Positions 34,541-42,918 of a DNA stretch of 64,000 nt are shown piece by piece. The translations under genes and the position numbers were made by a program. The stretch is from Pseudomonas viridiflava (GTDB lineage Bacteria; Pseudomonadota; Gammaproteobacteria; Pseudomonadales; Pseudomonadaceae), in NCBI RefSeq assembly GCF_900589395.1, contig NZ_UUIS01000075.1:329722-393721 (forward strand). Reading direction: 5' to 3'. Below the pieces are notes generated by a model that was not told the origin of the DNA, did not search any database, and saw nothing but the letters and a program-made list of their open reading frames with translations. The first letter of the stretch is position 1. Every line of letters starts with the position of its first letter.

Positions 34541-34637
34541 GGCACGTGAACGGCAGGCTTGCCAGGGTTGCACGGCGAGCCGGGCCGAGCGGCACATAAC
34601 TTGCTCCTCTTGCAGCCATCCCTTGCAGGAGGCCACC

Positions 34638-35630
34638 ATGCTGCATTCCCACCTCACCACCCTCAATGCCGTGTCGCTGATACTGGGCACCTTCAAGGCC
34701 CAAGGCTTGCCTGCCGAAGCGCTGCTGGCCGGCAGCGGTATCTGCGCGGCGGACCTTAGCCGTGCCGACACGCGCATTGCCACGCACCAGGAGATGCAAG
34801 TGTGTGCCAATGCCGTGGCCTTGCAGCGCGACATCGGCCTGGTGGTCGGACAGCGAATGCATGTCTCGTCCTACGGCATGCTCGGCTATGCGCTGCTCAC
34901 CAGTGCCACTTTCGGTGACGCTTTGCGCCTGGCCCTGCGCTATCCGGCGCTGTTGGGAACACTGTTCGAGCTGAGTCTGGAAGAGGATGGCGAACGGATC
35001 TGGTTTACCGCGGGCGACTACCGCGAGAATCCGGCCCTGACCGCTTTCAATGTCGAGCTGTGCCTGGGGTCGCTGAAAGTCATCTGCGACGACCTGCTCG
35101 GCCATTCATTGCCCCTGCTGGGCGCGCGTTTCGAGCACGACGCGCCGGACTACCAGGCGCGCTACGCCGACTGTTTCGACTGCCCGTTGCAGTTTCAGGC
35201 AACCGCCAATGCGTTTGCCTTTGAAAAGCGCTGGCTTACCCAAGCCTTGCCACTGGCTGACGCGGTGACCCACCAGGCCATGGTCGAACGCTGCCGTAAA
35301 CAGAACACCGAGTTCATCGGCCGCGAAGCCTGGCTGGGACGGGTGCGCCAGTTGCTGGCGGCGCAACTGCATGCCGCCCCTGGGCTGGACGGGCTGGCCC
35401 GGCAGATGAACTGCTCGGCACGCACCCTGCGCCGGCATTTGCATGACCTGGGCTGCAGCTACCAGGAACTGCTCGACGAGCTTCGTTTCGACCGCGCCAA
35501 GCAATTGCTGGCCCACGAGCGCTGGCCGGTCTACCGGATCGCCGAGGCCCTGGGCTTCAGTGAGACCGCGAGTTTTCGCCACGCCTTTGTTCGCTGGAGT
35601 GGCGTGGCGCCGAGCCAGTTTCGCGCATGA
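34638..35630 (+). CDS. AraC family regulator, arabinose-binding-like N-terminus
   Basis: A 330-residue protein; ATG 34638 follows AGGAGG. The N-terminal 200 residues match the arabinose-binding-like domain common in Pseudomonas OruR-type regulators (SSYGMLGYALLTSATFGDALRLALRYPALL). The C-terminal AraC DNA-binding region is complete (LARQMNCSARTLRRHLHDLGCSYQELLDELRFDRAKQLL, then IAEALGFSETASFRHAFVRWSGVAPSQFR). It precedes the acetylpolyamine deacetylase gene in the same direction by 132 nt, so it may control that pair. Confidence 0.9.
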   Translation: MLHSHLTTLNAVSLILGTFKAQGLPAEALLAGSGICAADLSRADTRIATHQEMQVCANAVALQRDIGLVVGQRMHVSSYGMLGYALLTSATFGDALRLALRYPALLGTLFELSLEEDGERIWFTAGDYRENPALTAFNVELCLGSLKVICDDLLGHSLPLLGARFEHDAPDYQARYADCFDCPLQFQATANAFAFEKRWLTQALPLADAVTHQAMVERCRKQNTEFIGREAWLGRVRQLLAAQLHAAPGLDGLARQMNCSARTLRRHLHDLGCSYQELLDELRFDRAKQLLAHERWPVYRIAEALGFSETASFRHAFVRWSGVAPSQFRA

Positions 35631-35762
35631 CGCCCCAATGAAGGGCGAATTGCGGACAGACAATCTGGCCATATCTATCCCCTTTTGGCCGTACGCGCCG
35701 TTCTCATAAAGGGCGGCCACCGCAAGACTGCAGGCACCGACACCGCCTGCGGAGAACAACAA

Positions 35763-36797
35763 ATGCTCACGATCTACTCCGATGATCACCACCTGCACCA
35801 CGGTCGCTGCGAGTTGATGGACGGGAAATTGATGCCTTGCTTTGAAATGCCCTCGCGCGCCGACCATGTATTGCAACGGGTCAAGGACCGGCAACTGGGT
35901 CCGGTACAGGCGCCGCAGGACTTTGGCCTGGCACCGCTGCAACGCATCCACAGCCGCGACTACCTCGACTTCTTCCAGGGTGCCTGGGCGCGCTGGAGCG
36001 CGTTCGGACAGGACGGCGACCTGTTGCCGTTCACCTGGCCCGCCCGCACGCTGCGGCGCGTATTGCCCACCAGCCTGCATGGCCAACTGGGTTATTACAG
36101 CTTTGACGGCGGCGCACCGATTACGGCCGGCACCTGGCAGGCCGCCTACTCGGCGGCGCAAGTCGCGCTCAGTGCCCAGCAAGCGATCCAGCAAGGCGCC
36201 CACAGTGCGTTCGCCCTGTGCCGTCCGCCGGGGCATCATGCCGCCCAAGACTTGATGGGCGGTTATTGCTATCTCAACAACGCCGCCATTGCCGCCCAGG
36301 CTTTTCTGGACCAGGGCCACAAAAAGGTCGCGATACTGGATGTGGATTACCACCACGGCAACGGCACGCAGTCGATTTTCTATGCGCGCAACGACGTGCT
36401 GTTCGCCTCGATCCACGGCCACCCGGAAGCGGAGTTTCCATTTTTCCTCGGCTATGCCGACGAACAAGGTGAAGACGCAGGCGTGGGCTTCAACTTCAAT
36501 TACCCGCTGCCGGCCGGTTCCGGCTGGCAAGCCTGGAGCGTGGCGCTGGAACAGGCGTGCACGCAAATCGACCAGTACAACGCCGACATCGTGGTTGTCT
36601 CCCTGGGCGTGGACACCTTCAAGGACGACCCGATCTCGCAGTTCAAACTCGACAGTCCCGACTACCTGGCGATGGGCGCACGGATTGCCCGCCTGGGCAA
36701 ACCCACGCTGTTCGTGATGGAAGGCGGCTACGCAGTGGAAGAAATCGGCATCAATGCCGTCAACGTTCTCGAAGGTTTTGAAGGGGCCACGCCATGA
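35763..36797 (+). CDS. Acetylpolyamine amidohydrolase, class II histone deacetylase family
   Basis: A 344-residue zinc deacetylase. It shows the His pair in RPPGHHAA, the zinc ligands in DVDYHHGNGTQ, and VVSLGVDTFKDDP plus the conserved Tyr loop (EGGYAVEEIG). This is the arrangement of bacterial acetylpolyamine deacetylases (AphA type), which free putrescine, cadaverine or spermidine from their acetyl forms. The TGA overlaps the next gene's ATG (ATGA at 36794), which encodes a polyamine-binding protein, supporting a polyamine substrate. Confidence 0.9.
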   Translation: MLTIYSDDHHLHHGRCELMDGKLMPCFEMPSRADHVLQRVKDRQLGPVQAPQDFGLAPLQRIHSRDYLDFFQGAWARWSAFGQDGDLLPFTWPARTLRRVLPTSLHGQLGYYSFDGGAPITAGTWQAAYSAAQVALSAQQAIQQGAHSAFALCRPPGHHAAQDLMGGYCYLNNAAIAAQAFLDQGHKKVAILDVDYHHGNGTQSIFYARNDVLFASIHGHPEAEFPFFLGYADEQGEDAGVGFNFNYPLPAGSGWQAWSVALEQACTQIDQYNADIVVVSLGVDTFKDDPISQFKLDSPDYLAMGARIARLGKPTLFVMEGGYAVEEIGINAVNVLEGFEGATP

Positions 36798-37885
36798 ACA
36801 TGTTCAAGTCACTCATCCTCTGCGCCGCCGTTATCAGCGCCGGTGCGCAGGCCGAAGAAAAGACCCTGCGGGTCTACAACTGGTTCGACTACATCACCCC
36901 CAAGGCCCTGGAAGACTTCAAGGCGCAGAACACCGGTATCAAGCTGGTGTACGACATCTTCGACACCAACGAAGCGCTGGAGGCCAAGCTGCTCACGGGC
37001 AATTCCGGGTATGACGTGGTGGTGCCGTCCAATGTGTTCCTGGCCAAGCAGATCGAAGCCGGCGTGTTCCAGCCACTGGACCGCAGCCAGTTGCCGAACT
37101 GGAACCACCTCGACCCCAAGCTGATGAAGCTGATCGAAGCCAATGATCCGGGCAACAAATTTGCCGTGCCCTACATGTACGGCACCATCCTGATCGGTTT
37201 CAACCCCGACAAGATAAAGGCCGCGCTGGGCACCGACGCGCCGGTCGACAGCTGGGACCTGATCTTCAAGGAAGAAAACCTCAGCAAGCTCAAGCAGTGC
37301 GGCGTGGCCCTGCTCGATTCGCCCTCGGAAATCTTGCCACTGGCGTTGCAACACCTGGGCCTGGACCCCAACAGCAGCAACCCCAAGGACTACGTCAAGG
37401 CTGAAGCGCTGTTGATGAAAATCCGTCCCTACATCACCTACTTCCATTCCTCCAAGTACATGGCCGATATCGCCAACGGCGACATCTGTGTGGCCGTCGG
37501 CTACTCCGGCAGCTTTTCCCAGGCCGCCAACCGTGCCAGGGAAGCGAAGAACGGCGTCACCGTGGACATGCGCCTGCCCAAGGAAGGCGCACCGATCTGG
37601 TTCGACATGCTCGCCATCCCCAAGGGCGCCAGAAACCCGCAGGACGCCTACACCTTTATCAATTACCTGTTGCAACCCCAGGTGATCGCGCCCATCAGCG
37701 ATTTTGTCGGCTACCCGAACCCGAACAAGGACGCCACCGAGCAGGTCGACCCCTCGATCCGCAACAACCCCAACCTGTACCCGACCGAAGCGGCCATGCA
37801 GACGCTGTACACCCTCAAACCCCTGGGACGTGATGCGGAGCGGGCCAGGACCCGGGCCTGGACCAAGATCAAGGCAGGTACCTGA
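36794..37885 (+). CDS. Polyamine ABC transporter substrate-binding protein, PotF/SpuD-like
   Basis: A 363-residue periplasmic protein with a signal peptide (MNMFKSLILCAAVISAGAQA). Family motifs include LRVYNWFDYITPKALEDF, YDIFDTNEALEAKLLTGNSGYDVVVPSN and WFDMLAIPKGA. PotF/SpuD proteins bind putrescine or spermidine. No permease or ATPase genes follow, so it must feed another transporter or act as a sensor. It is translationally coupled to the deacetylase gene. Confidence 0.92.
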   Translation: MNMFKSLILCAAVISAGAQAEEKTLRVYNWFDYITPKALEDFKAQNTGIKLVYDIFDTNEALEAKLLTGNSGYDVVVPSNVFLAKQIEAGVFQPLDRSQLPNWNHLDPKLMKLIEANDPGNKFAVPYMYGTILIGFNPDKIKAALGTDAPVDSWDLIFKEENLSKLKQCGVALLDSPSEILPLALQHLGLDPNSSNPKDYVKAEALLMKIRPYITYFHSSKYMADIANGDICVAVGYSGSFSQAANRAREAKNGVTVDMRLPKEGAPIWFDMLAIPKGARNPQDAYTFINYLLQPQVIAPISDFVGYPNPNKDATEQVDPSIRNNPNLYPTEAAMQTLYTLKPLGRDAERARTRAWTKIKAGT

Positions 37886-38073
37886 TCAGCCTGCCTGACC
37901 CAGGCATGGCCAGTGATCACCGGGGCTGGGCAACAGCCCCTGGTGTCATGGGCCATCAACGCTCCAAAACTGCACACTCGCTGCATCAAATCTACCCACG
38001 CAGGGTTTGCGACAGCACATCAACACAGCCTCATAAATAGTTTTTTACTTTAGAAACAAATAGATAAGAATAC
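37886..38073. other. Upstream regulatory DNA of the urt/ami operon
   Basis: No gene is seen. A hairpin at 37918-37945 (7 bp plus 4 bp stem with one bulge) may end the polyamine transcript. TGCA-N7-TGCA at 37971-37985, about 90 bp upstream of a candidate sigma54 promoter, is a possible but weak NtrC-type site. The end is AT-rich. Confidence 0.4.
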
Positions 38074-38088
38074 TGGCCTGAATTCTGC
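38074..38088 (+). promoter_or_regulatory. Candidate sigma54 promoter of the urt/ami operon
   Basis: TGGCCTGAATTCTGC has GG and GC at the required 12-nt spacing and keeps most of the TGGCAC-N5-TTGC consensus. It would start a transcript with a leader of about 250 nt before ATG 38349. Nitrogen-controlled (NtrC) transcription would suit a urea/amide operon. Confidence 0.5.
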
Positions 38089-38100
38089 TAATAAAAATTT

Positions 38101-38348
38101 CGCCGCCACCAGCGGCATTCGTTTCCCCCTCACCCCTGTGACGGGTGACCCAGCCCCAACGATGCGGCTGCGTCTTCAAGTGAAGCGACTCACATACCCA
38201 GCCGACAGCGTCGTCGGCATGTGAAATCAGGCCTCTTCCCCCTCGCCTGCATTTCTCCCCCAGAACCCTCTCATTGATCACCCACCCTCGAACCTGACCG
38301 TGTTCGGGTGGCATCAATGTGCAGGCTCTGGTTTCAGGAGTCTTCCGA
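38101..38348 (+). promoter_or_regulatory. Structured mRNA leader, likely ANTAR antiterminator target
   Basis: The leader holds several hairpins. At 38201-38218 GCCGAC/GTCGGC closes a hexaloop AGCGTC, with A at loop position 1 and G at position 4, the signature of ANTAR-bound hairpins. The outer arms CACAT/ATGTG (38191-38223) extend it. A longer interrupted stem runs 38272-38319 (7, 5 and 5 bp segments with small bulges; 8-nt loop), ending 17 nt before the ribosome site. A partner hexaloop and a U-tract are not clear, so the mechanism is inferred from the AmiR-like gene in the same operon. Confidence 0.5.
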
Positions 38349-39587
38349 ATGGCTATGAATCGTCGAACTTTCCTGCGTTCGTCCGCTGTTTGCGCGGCAG
38401 CATTGTCCACCTTGAGCCTCAAGAGCTTCTCGGCACTGGCTGCCGGCGACGCGATCAATATCGCCTCGCTCTACGACAACTCCGGCGGCCTGGACATCTA
38501 TGGCAAACCCATCGTCGACGCCTTGACCTTCGCGGTCGAAGAACTCAATGCCCAGGGCGGCTTGCTGAACCGTCCGCTGAACCTGATCAAGTACGACACC
38601 CAGTCGAACATGCAGCTCTACGCGCAATACGCCCAGCAGGCCGCGCTCAAGGACCGTGCAGCGGTGGTGCATGCCGGCATCACCTCGGCCTCGCGCGAGG
38701 TGGTGCGTCCGGTGCTGGACCGCTACAAGACCTTGTACTTCTACAACAACCAGTACGAAGGCGGCGTGTGCGACCGCAACTTCTTCGGCACCGGCGTCAC
38801 CCCTGGCCAGACCGTCGAGAAGCTGGTGGCCCATGTCACCCAGAAGTGGGGCAAGAAGGTCTATATCGTTGCCGCCGATTACAACTACGGGCAGATCGTC
38901 ACCGCCTGGGTCAAGAAGTACGTCGAGCAGGCCGGCGGGCAAAGCGTCGGTATCGAGTTCTTCCCGCTGGACGTGACCAACTTCGGCGCGACCATTTCCA
39001 AGATCCAGGACGCCAAGCCCGATTTCGTCTGGTCGGCGCTGGTGGGCGGTGCGCACATGTCGTTCTACCGCCAATGGAAAGCGGCCGGCATGAGCGGCAA
39101 GCTGCCGATTGCTTCCACCACGTTTGCCGGTGGCAATGAGCACATCGTGCTGTCGCCCGAGGAAAGCAACGGCATCCTGATCTGCCAGAACTATGTCCAG
39201 GAACTGGCCACGGCGCAGAACCAGGCTTTCGTCGAGCGTTTCCACAAGCGTTTCGGCGCCGATTACCCGTACATCACCGAACTGGCCATGGGCGCCTATC
39301 AGGGCATGATGCTGTGGGCCGAAGGCGTTCGCCAGGCCGGCAGCGTCGAGCGCATGGCAGTGATCGAGGCCCTGGAGAAAGGCATCAGCCTGGACCTGCC
39401 CAGCGGCAAGGTCAGTGTCGACCCGACCACTCACCACTGCGTGCTCGACGTGCACATCGCCGAAGTGCGCGACCGCCGCCTGGAAGTGGTCCAGAGCTTT
39501 GCCCAGCAAGCGCCGTCGGACACCGCTGCGGTGTGCGACCTGGTGAAGAACCCGCGCGACGCAAAACAATACAGCATCGCGCTGTAA
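38349..39587 (+). CDS. Urea/amide ABC transporter substrate-binding protein (UrtA/FmdD-like)
   Basis: ATG 38349 has CAGGAG upstream and begins a 412-residue protein with a twin-arginine signal (MAMNRRTFLRS). The mature part is a type I periplasmic-binding fold (INIASLYDNSGGLDIYGKPIVDAL, then YDTQSNMQLYAQYAQQAAL and PFDVTNFGATISKIQ-like segments) close to urea- and short-amide-binding UrtA/FmdD proteins. It heads an operon with two permeases, two ATPases, an amidase, and AmiC/AmiR-like regulators. Folding before Tat export would suit a binding protein. Amide rather than urea is suggested by the amidase. Confidence 0.9.
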   Translation: MAMNRRTFLRSSAVCAAALSTLSLKSFSALAAGDAINIASLYDNSGGLDIYGKPIVDALTFAVEELNAQGGLLNRPLNLIKYDTQSNMQLYAQYAQQAALKDRAAVVHAGITSASREVVRPVLDRYKTLYFYNNQYEGGVCDRNFFGTGVTPGQTVEKLVAHVTQKWGKKVYIVAADYNYGQIVTAWVKKYVEQAGGQSVGIEFFPLDVTNFGATISKIQDAKPDFVWSALVGGAHMSFYRQWKAAGMSGKLPIASTTFAGGNEHIVLSPEESNGILICQNYVQELATAQNQAFVERFHKRFGADYPYITELAMGAYQGMMLWAEGVRQAGSVERMAVIEALEKGISLDLPSGKVSVDPTTHHCVLDVHIAEVRDRRLEVVQSFAQQAPSDTAAVCDLVKNPRDAKQYSIAL

Positions 39588-39597
39588 GGAGGCGGTC

Positions 39598-40467
39598 ATG
39601 GATTGGGCTGCCATTTTTTCCCTGCAGATCGTGGGCGCCATCGCCACGCTGGTGCTGCTCAGCATCGGCCTGGCGGTGGTGTTCGGGATGATGAAGATCA
39701 TCAACCTGGCCCACGGTGAGTTCATGATGCTCGGCGGTTACGTCGCCGTGCTCGCCACCCATCACCTGCACGTGCCCATCTGGATTTCGATCCTGGTGCT
39801 GGCGCCCTTGAGCGTCGGGCTGTTCGGCATGCTGGTGGAGCGCCTGCTGGTGCGGCACCTGTATGGCCGCATGATCGACACCATGCTCGCCACCTGGGGC
39901 CTGAGCCTGGCGCTGACCGGTGCGGCGACCATGCTGTTCGGCAACACCACGGTGGGCATCAGCTCGCCGCTGCCGGGCATCAGCATCGGCGCTTACCAAA
40001 CCAGCGGCTACGGGCTGTTCGTGATTGCCGTGGCGATGGCGGTGCTGTTGGGCATGTGGGCATTGCTGCGCTTTACCCACTTTGGCCTGTGTGCCCGCGC
40101 CACCATGCAAAACGCCAGAATGGCGGCCGCCCTGGGGGCCAACCCCGGGCGTATCTACAGCCTCACCTTCGGGCTGGGCGCGGCGCTGGCCGGCTTGGGC
40201 GGTGCAGTCCTGGCGCCGTTGACCGGCGTCATCCCGACCTTGGGGGCCAGCTACATCGCCAAGGCGTTCATCACCGTGATCGGCGGCGGCAGCGCGGTCA
40301 TCACCGGCACGCTCAGCGCCGCCGGTGGTTTCGGGCTGATCAGCCAGGTCGTGACCTTCTTCAGCACCCCGGTGTTCGGTGAAGTGGCGCTGTTGCTGGC
40401 AGCCATCGTGCTGATTCGCGTGTTGCCCCAGGGCATTACCGGTCGTTTCTTTCGGAGGGCGTTCTGA
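39598..40467 (+). CDS. Urea/branched-chain-type ABC permease (UrtB/LivH-like)
   Basis: A 289-residue membrane protein of the LivH/UrtB family with about eight helices. It has NLAHGEFMMLGGYVA early and the conserved GLGAALAGLGGAVLAPL loop. Unlike many UrtB proteins it lacks a long N-terminal extension. The stop overlaps the next start by 1 nt (TGATG at 40465). It forms the transmembrane heterodimer with the following permease and delivers the ligand captured by the Tat-exported binding protein. Confidence 0.9.
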   Translation: MDWAAIFSLQIVGAIATLVLLSIGLAVVFGMMKIINLAHGEFMMLGGYVAVLATHHLHVPIWISILVLAPLSVGLFGMLVERLLVRHLYGRMIDTMLATWGLSLALTGAATMLFGNTTVGISSPLPGISIGAYQTSGYGLFVIAVAMAVLLGMWALLRFTHFGLCARATMQNARMAAALGANPGRIYSLTFGLGAALAGLGGAVLAPLTGVIPTLGASYIAKAFITVIGGGSAVITGTLSAAGGFGLISQVVTFFSTPVFGEVALLLAAIVLIRVLPQGITGRFFRRAF

Positions 40468-41492
40468 TGCCTGTCGATACCCGCATGCTGTTACCCGTGC
40501 TCGGCTGCGTCCTGGCCACCGGGCTTGTAGTGGTCCTGCCACAGTGGCTGGACCTGTTTACCCTGTTGTCCCTGACCATCTACTTGGTGATGGCGCTGCT
40601 GGCGCTGAGCCTGGCCTTTATCTGGGGCTTTGGCGGCATCCTGTGCTTTGGCCAGGCAGCGTTCTTCGGCCTGGGTGCCTATGCCTATGCCATCGGGGTG
40701 CTCAATATCGGCGACAGCACCTGGCCGGTGCTGCTGGCCATTGCGGTGCCGGCACTGGTGGCCGCCGCCATGGGCTACTTCATGTTCTATGGCGGCATCA
40801 GCGACGTGTACCTGGGCGTCATCACCCTGGCAGTCACCTTGATCCTGTTCAATGTGATGAACTCCACCTCCGGGCCCGAGTACCACATCGGCAGCGCCTT
40901 GCTGGGCGGCTTCAACGGCATTCCGGCGATTCCTACGCTTAACGTGCCGTTCAACCCCGATCAGGTGCTGGAGCCGGAAACGTTATTCCAGGTGATCGGC
41001 GCTGCGCTGATCCTGTGTTACCTGGGCCTGCGCGGGCTGCTGGCCAGCCGCTTCGGCAAGGTGGTGGTGGCGATTCGCGAAAACGAACAGCGCGCCGGCC
41101 TGCTGGGCTACGACACGCGCCTGCACAAGCTGATCGTGTTCAGCCTGGGCGGCGGCATCGCCGGGTTGGCCGGCTGCCTGTTCGCCAACTGGGGCGCGTT
41201 TGTCAGCCCCGGTGTGTTCGGGCTGGCGCAGTCGGCGCAGATCATCATCTGGGTCATCGTGGGCGGGCGCGGCACCCTGTTCGGGCCGATCCTGGCCTGC
41301 ATCGGCATTCAGGCACTGATGGCGCGCCTGGGCGAGCAACAGCACATCGACAGCGGCTTTGTCCTGGGGCTGATCCTGCTGGCCTTCGTCATGCTGCTGC
41401 CACGTGGCCTGCTGCCAACCCTGAGCGCCTGGGTCACGCGCCTGTGCCAGCGCCGTCCACGGTCTGTACCGACACAGGAGCACGCACAATGA
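40467..41492 (+). CDS. Urea/branched-chain-type ABC permease (UrtC/LivM-like)
   Basis: A 341-residue membrane protein of the LivM/UrtC family. It contains the ALSLAFIWGFGGILCFGQAAFFGLGAYAYAI region and the cytoplasmic IRENEQRAGLLGYDTRLHKLIVF loop that contacts the ATPases. The stop overlaps the start of the ATPase gene (ATGA at 41489). It pairs with the product of 39598-40467. Confidence 0.9.
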   Translation: MPVDTRMLLPVLGCVLATGLVVVLPQWLDLFTLLSLTIYLVMALLALSLAFIWGFGGILCFGQAAFFGLGAYAYAIGVLNIGDSTWPVLLAIAVPALVAAAMGYFMFYGGISDVYLGVITLAVTLILFNVMNSTSGPEYHIGSALLGGFNGIPAIPTLNVPFNPDQVLEPETLFQVIGAALILCYLGLRGLLASRFGKVVVAIRENEQRAGLLGYDTRLHKLIVFSLGGGIAGLAGCLFANWGAFVSPGVFGLAQSAQIIIWVIVGGRGTLFGPILACIGIQALMARLGEQQHIDSGFVLGLILLAFVMLLPRGLLPTLSAWVTRLCQRRPRSVPTQEHAQ

Positions 41493-42211
41493 GCCTGTTG
41501 CAAACCCAAGGCCTGGGCGTCAGCTTCGGCGGCGTCCATGCGGTCAAGGAAGTGGACTTCACCCTGGAAAAAGGCGAACTGCGCTGCCTGATCGGCCCCA
41601 ACGGCGCGGGCAAGAGCACGTTCTTCAAGATGCTCAGTGGCCAGTTAAAGCCCACGCGTGGCGTCTGCCACTTCAAGGGCCAGCGTATTTCCGGGCTGGC
41701 ACCGCACCAGGTGGCACGCCTGGGCATCGGCATCAAGACCCAGGCGCCCAGTGTCTTCGACGGCCTGGATGTGCTGGAAAACCTGCGCCTGGCCGCCAGC
41801 CGCCGGCAAGGGGCCGGTGAGGCCCGCGACACCGCCGGGCAGACCCTGGAGCGCATCGGCCTGACCGAGCTGCGCTCGCGCCTGGTCGGTGACCTCGCCC
41901 ATGGCCAGCGCCAGTGGGTCGAGCTGGGCATGATCCTGGCCTCGCGCCCGGCGCTGGTGCTGCTGGACGAACCGGCCGCCGGCATGACCTATCAGGAAGT
42001 GCGCAAGACCGCTGCGCTGATCAAAGAGATCAATGCCCACAGCACCATCGTGGTGGTCGAGCACGACATGGCGTTCATTCGCCTGATTGCCGGTACCGTC
42101 ACCGTGTTCAATCAAGGCGCGATTCTGGCCCAGGGCAGCTTTGCCGAAGTGACCCAGGACCCGGCCGTGCGCGAAGCGTACCTGGGCAAGCAGGAGATCA
42201 AACATGCTTGA
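41489..42211 (+). CDS. ABC transporter ATPase (UrtD/LivG-like)
   Basis: A 240-residue ATPase. Walker A is GPNGAGKST (residues 36-44), the signature segment is LAHGQRQWVELGMIL (a variant of LSGGQ usual in LivG/UrtD), Walker B is LVLLDEPAAGM, and the switch His is in VVVEHDM. It is the first of two ATPases for the Liv/Urt-type importer. The stop lies 8 nt inside the next gene. Confidence 0.92.
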   Translation: MSLLQTQGLGVSFGGVHAVKEVDFTLEKGELRCLIGPNGAGKSTFFKMLSGQLKPTRGVCHFKGQRISGLAPHQVARLGIGIKTQAPSVFDGLDVLENLRLAASRRQGAGEARDTAGQTLERIGLTELRSRLVGDLAHGQRQWVELGMILASRPALVLLDEPAAGMTYQEVRKTAALIKEINAHSTIVVVEHDMAFIRLIAGTVTVFNQGAILAQGSFAEVTQDPAVREAYLGKQEIKHA

Positions 42212-42908
42212 AGTCATCGGTTTATCGGCCGGCTATGGCCGTATCCCTGTGCTGCGCAACATTCGCCTGAGCTGCGCGGCGAACACCTGCCTGGGCGTGC
42301 TGGGCCGCAATGGCATGGGCAAGACCACCTTGCTGCGCGCCTTGATGGGCGAGCTGCCAGCCATGGCCGGCAGCCTGCACGTGGCCGGCAAAGACCTGAG
42401 CAAGGCTGCCGCCCACCAGCGAGCCCGTGCCGGCATCGGCTATGTGCCCCAGGGGCGGCAGATCTTTGCCCACCTGAGTGTGCGGGAAAACCTGCGCATG
42501 GGCTGCGTCAAGGATTTTGCCCAGGCCGACGCCACCCTTGAGCGCATCCTGGCGTATTTCCCGCGCCTGCAGCGCCTGCTCGACCAACCGGGCGGTGCGC
42601 TGTCCGGGGGAGAACAACAACTGCTGGCCCTGGCCCGCTGCCTGTGCGGCGCACCGGACATCATCCTGCTGGACGAGCCCACCGAGGGCATCCAGCCATC
42701 GATCTGCGACGAAATCATCGAAACCCTGCAGCGCCTGCGCGTGGAACAGCACCTGGCGGTGATCCTGGTGGAACAGGACATCGAGTTTCTCAGTGCCTTG
42801 TCCGACCGCATCCTGATCATCGAGAACGGCCAGTTGGTGGACGAGGTCGACCCGGCCAGCACCAGCGCCGAGGCCATCGCCGAGCGCTTCATGGGCTTTC
42901 ATGCATAA
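42204..42908 (+). CDS. ABC transporter ATPase (UrtE/LivF-like)
   Basis: A 234-residue ATPase. Walker A is GRNGMGKTT (residues 34-42), the signature is LSGGEQQLLALARCL, Walker B is IILLDEPTEGIQPS, and the switch segment is VEQDIEF. The TEGIQPSI sequence is the typical UrtE/LivF form. It is the second ATPase of the importer, followed after 10 nt by the amidase gene. Confidence 0.92.
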   Translation: MLEVIGLSAGYGRIPVLRNIRLSCAANTCLGVLGRNGMGKTTLLRALMGELPAMAGSLHVAGKDLSKAAAHQRARAGIGYVPQGRQIFAHLSVRENLRMGCVKDFAQADATLERILAYFPRLQRLLDQPGGALSGGEQQLLALARCLCGAPDIILLDEPTEGIQPSICDEIIETLQRLRVEQHLAVILVEQDIEFLSALSDRILIIENGQLVDEVDPASTSAEAIAERFMGFHA

Positions 42909-42918
42909 GGAACCTGTC

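Noticed and set aside
35106..36566. Long minus-strand open frame (486 codons) opposite the AraC and deacetylase genes
   Set aside because: It is a shadow frame opposite two well-supported genes; it has no ribosome site or recognisable motif.
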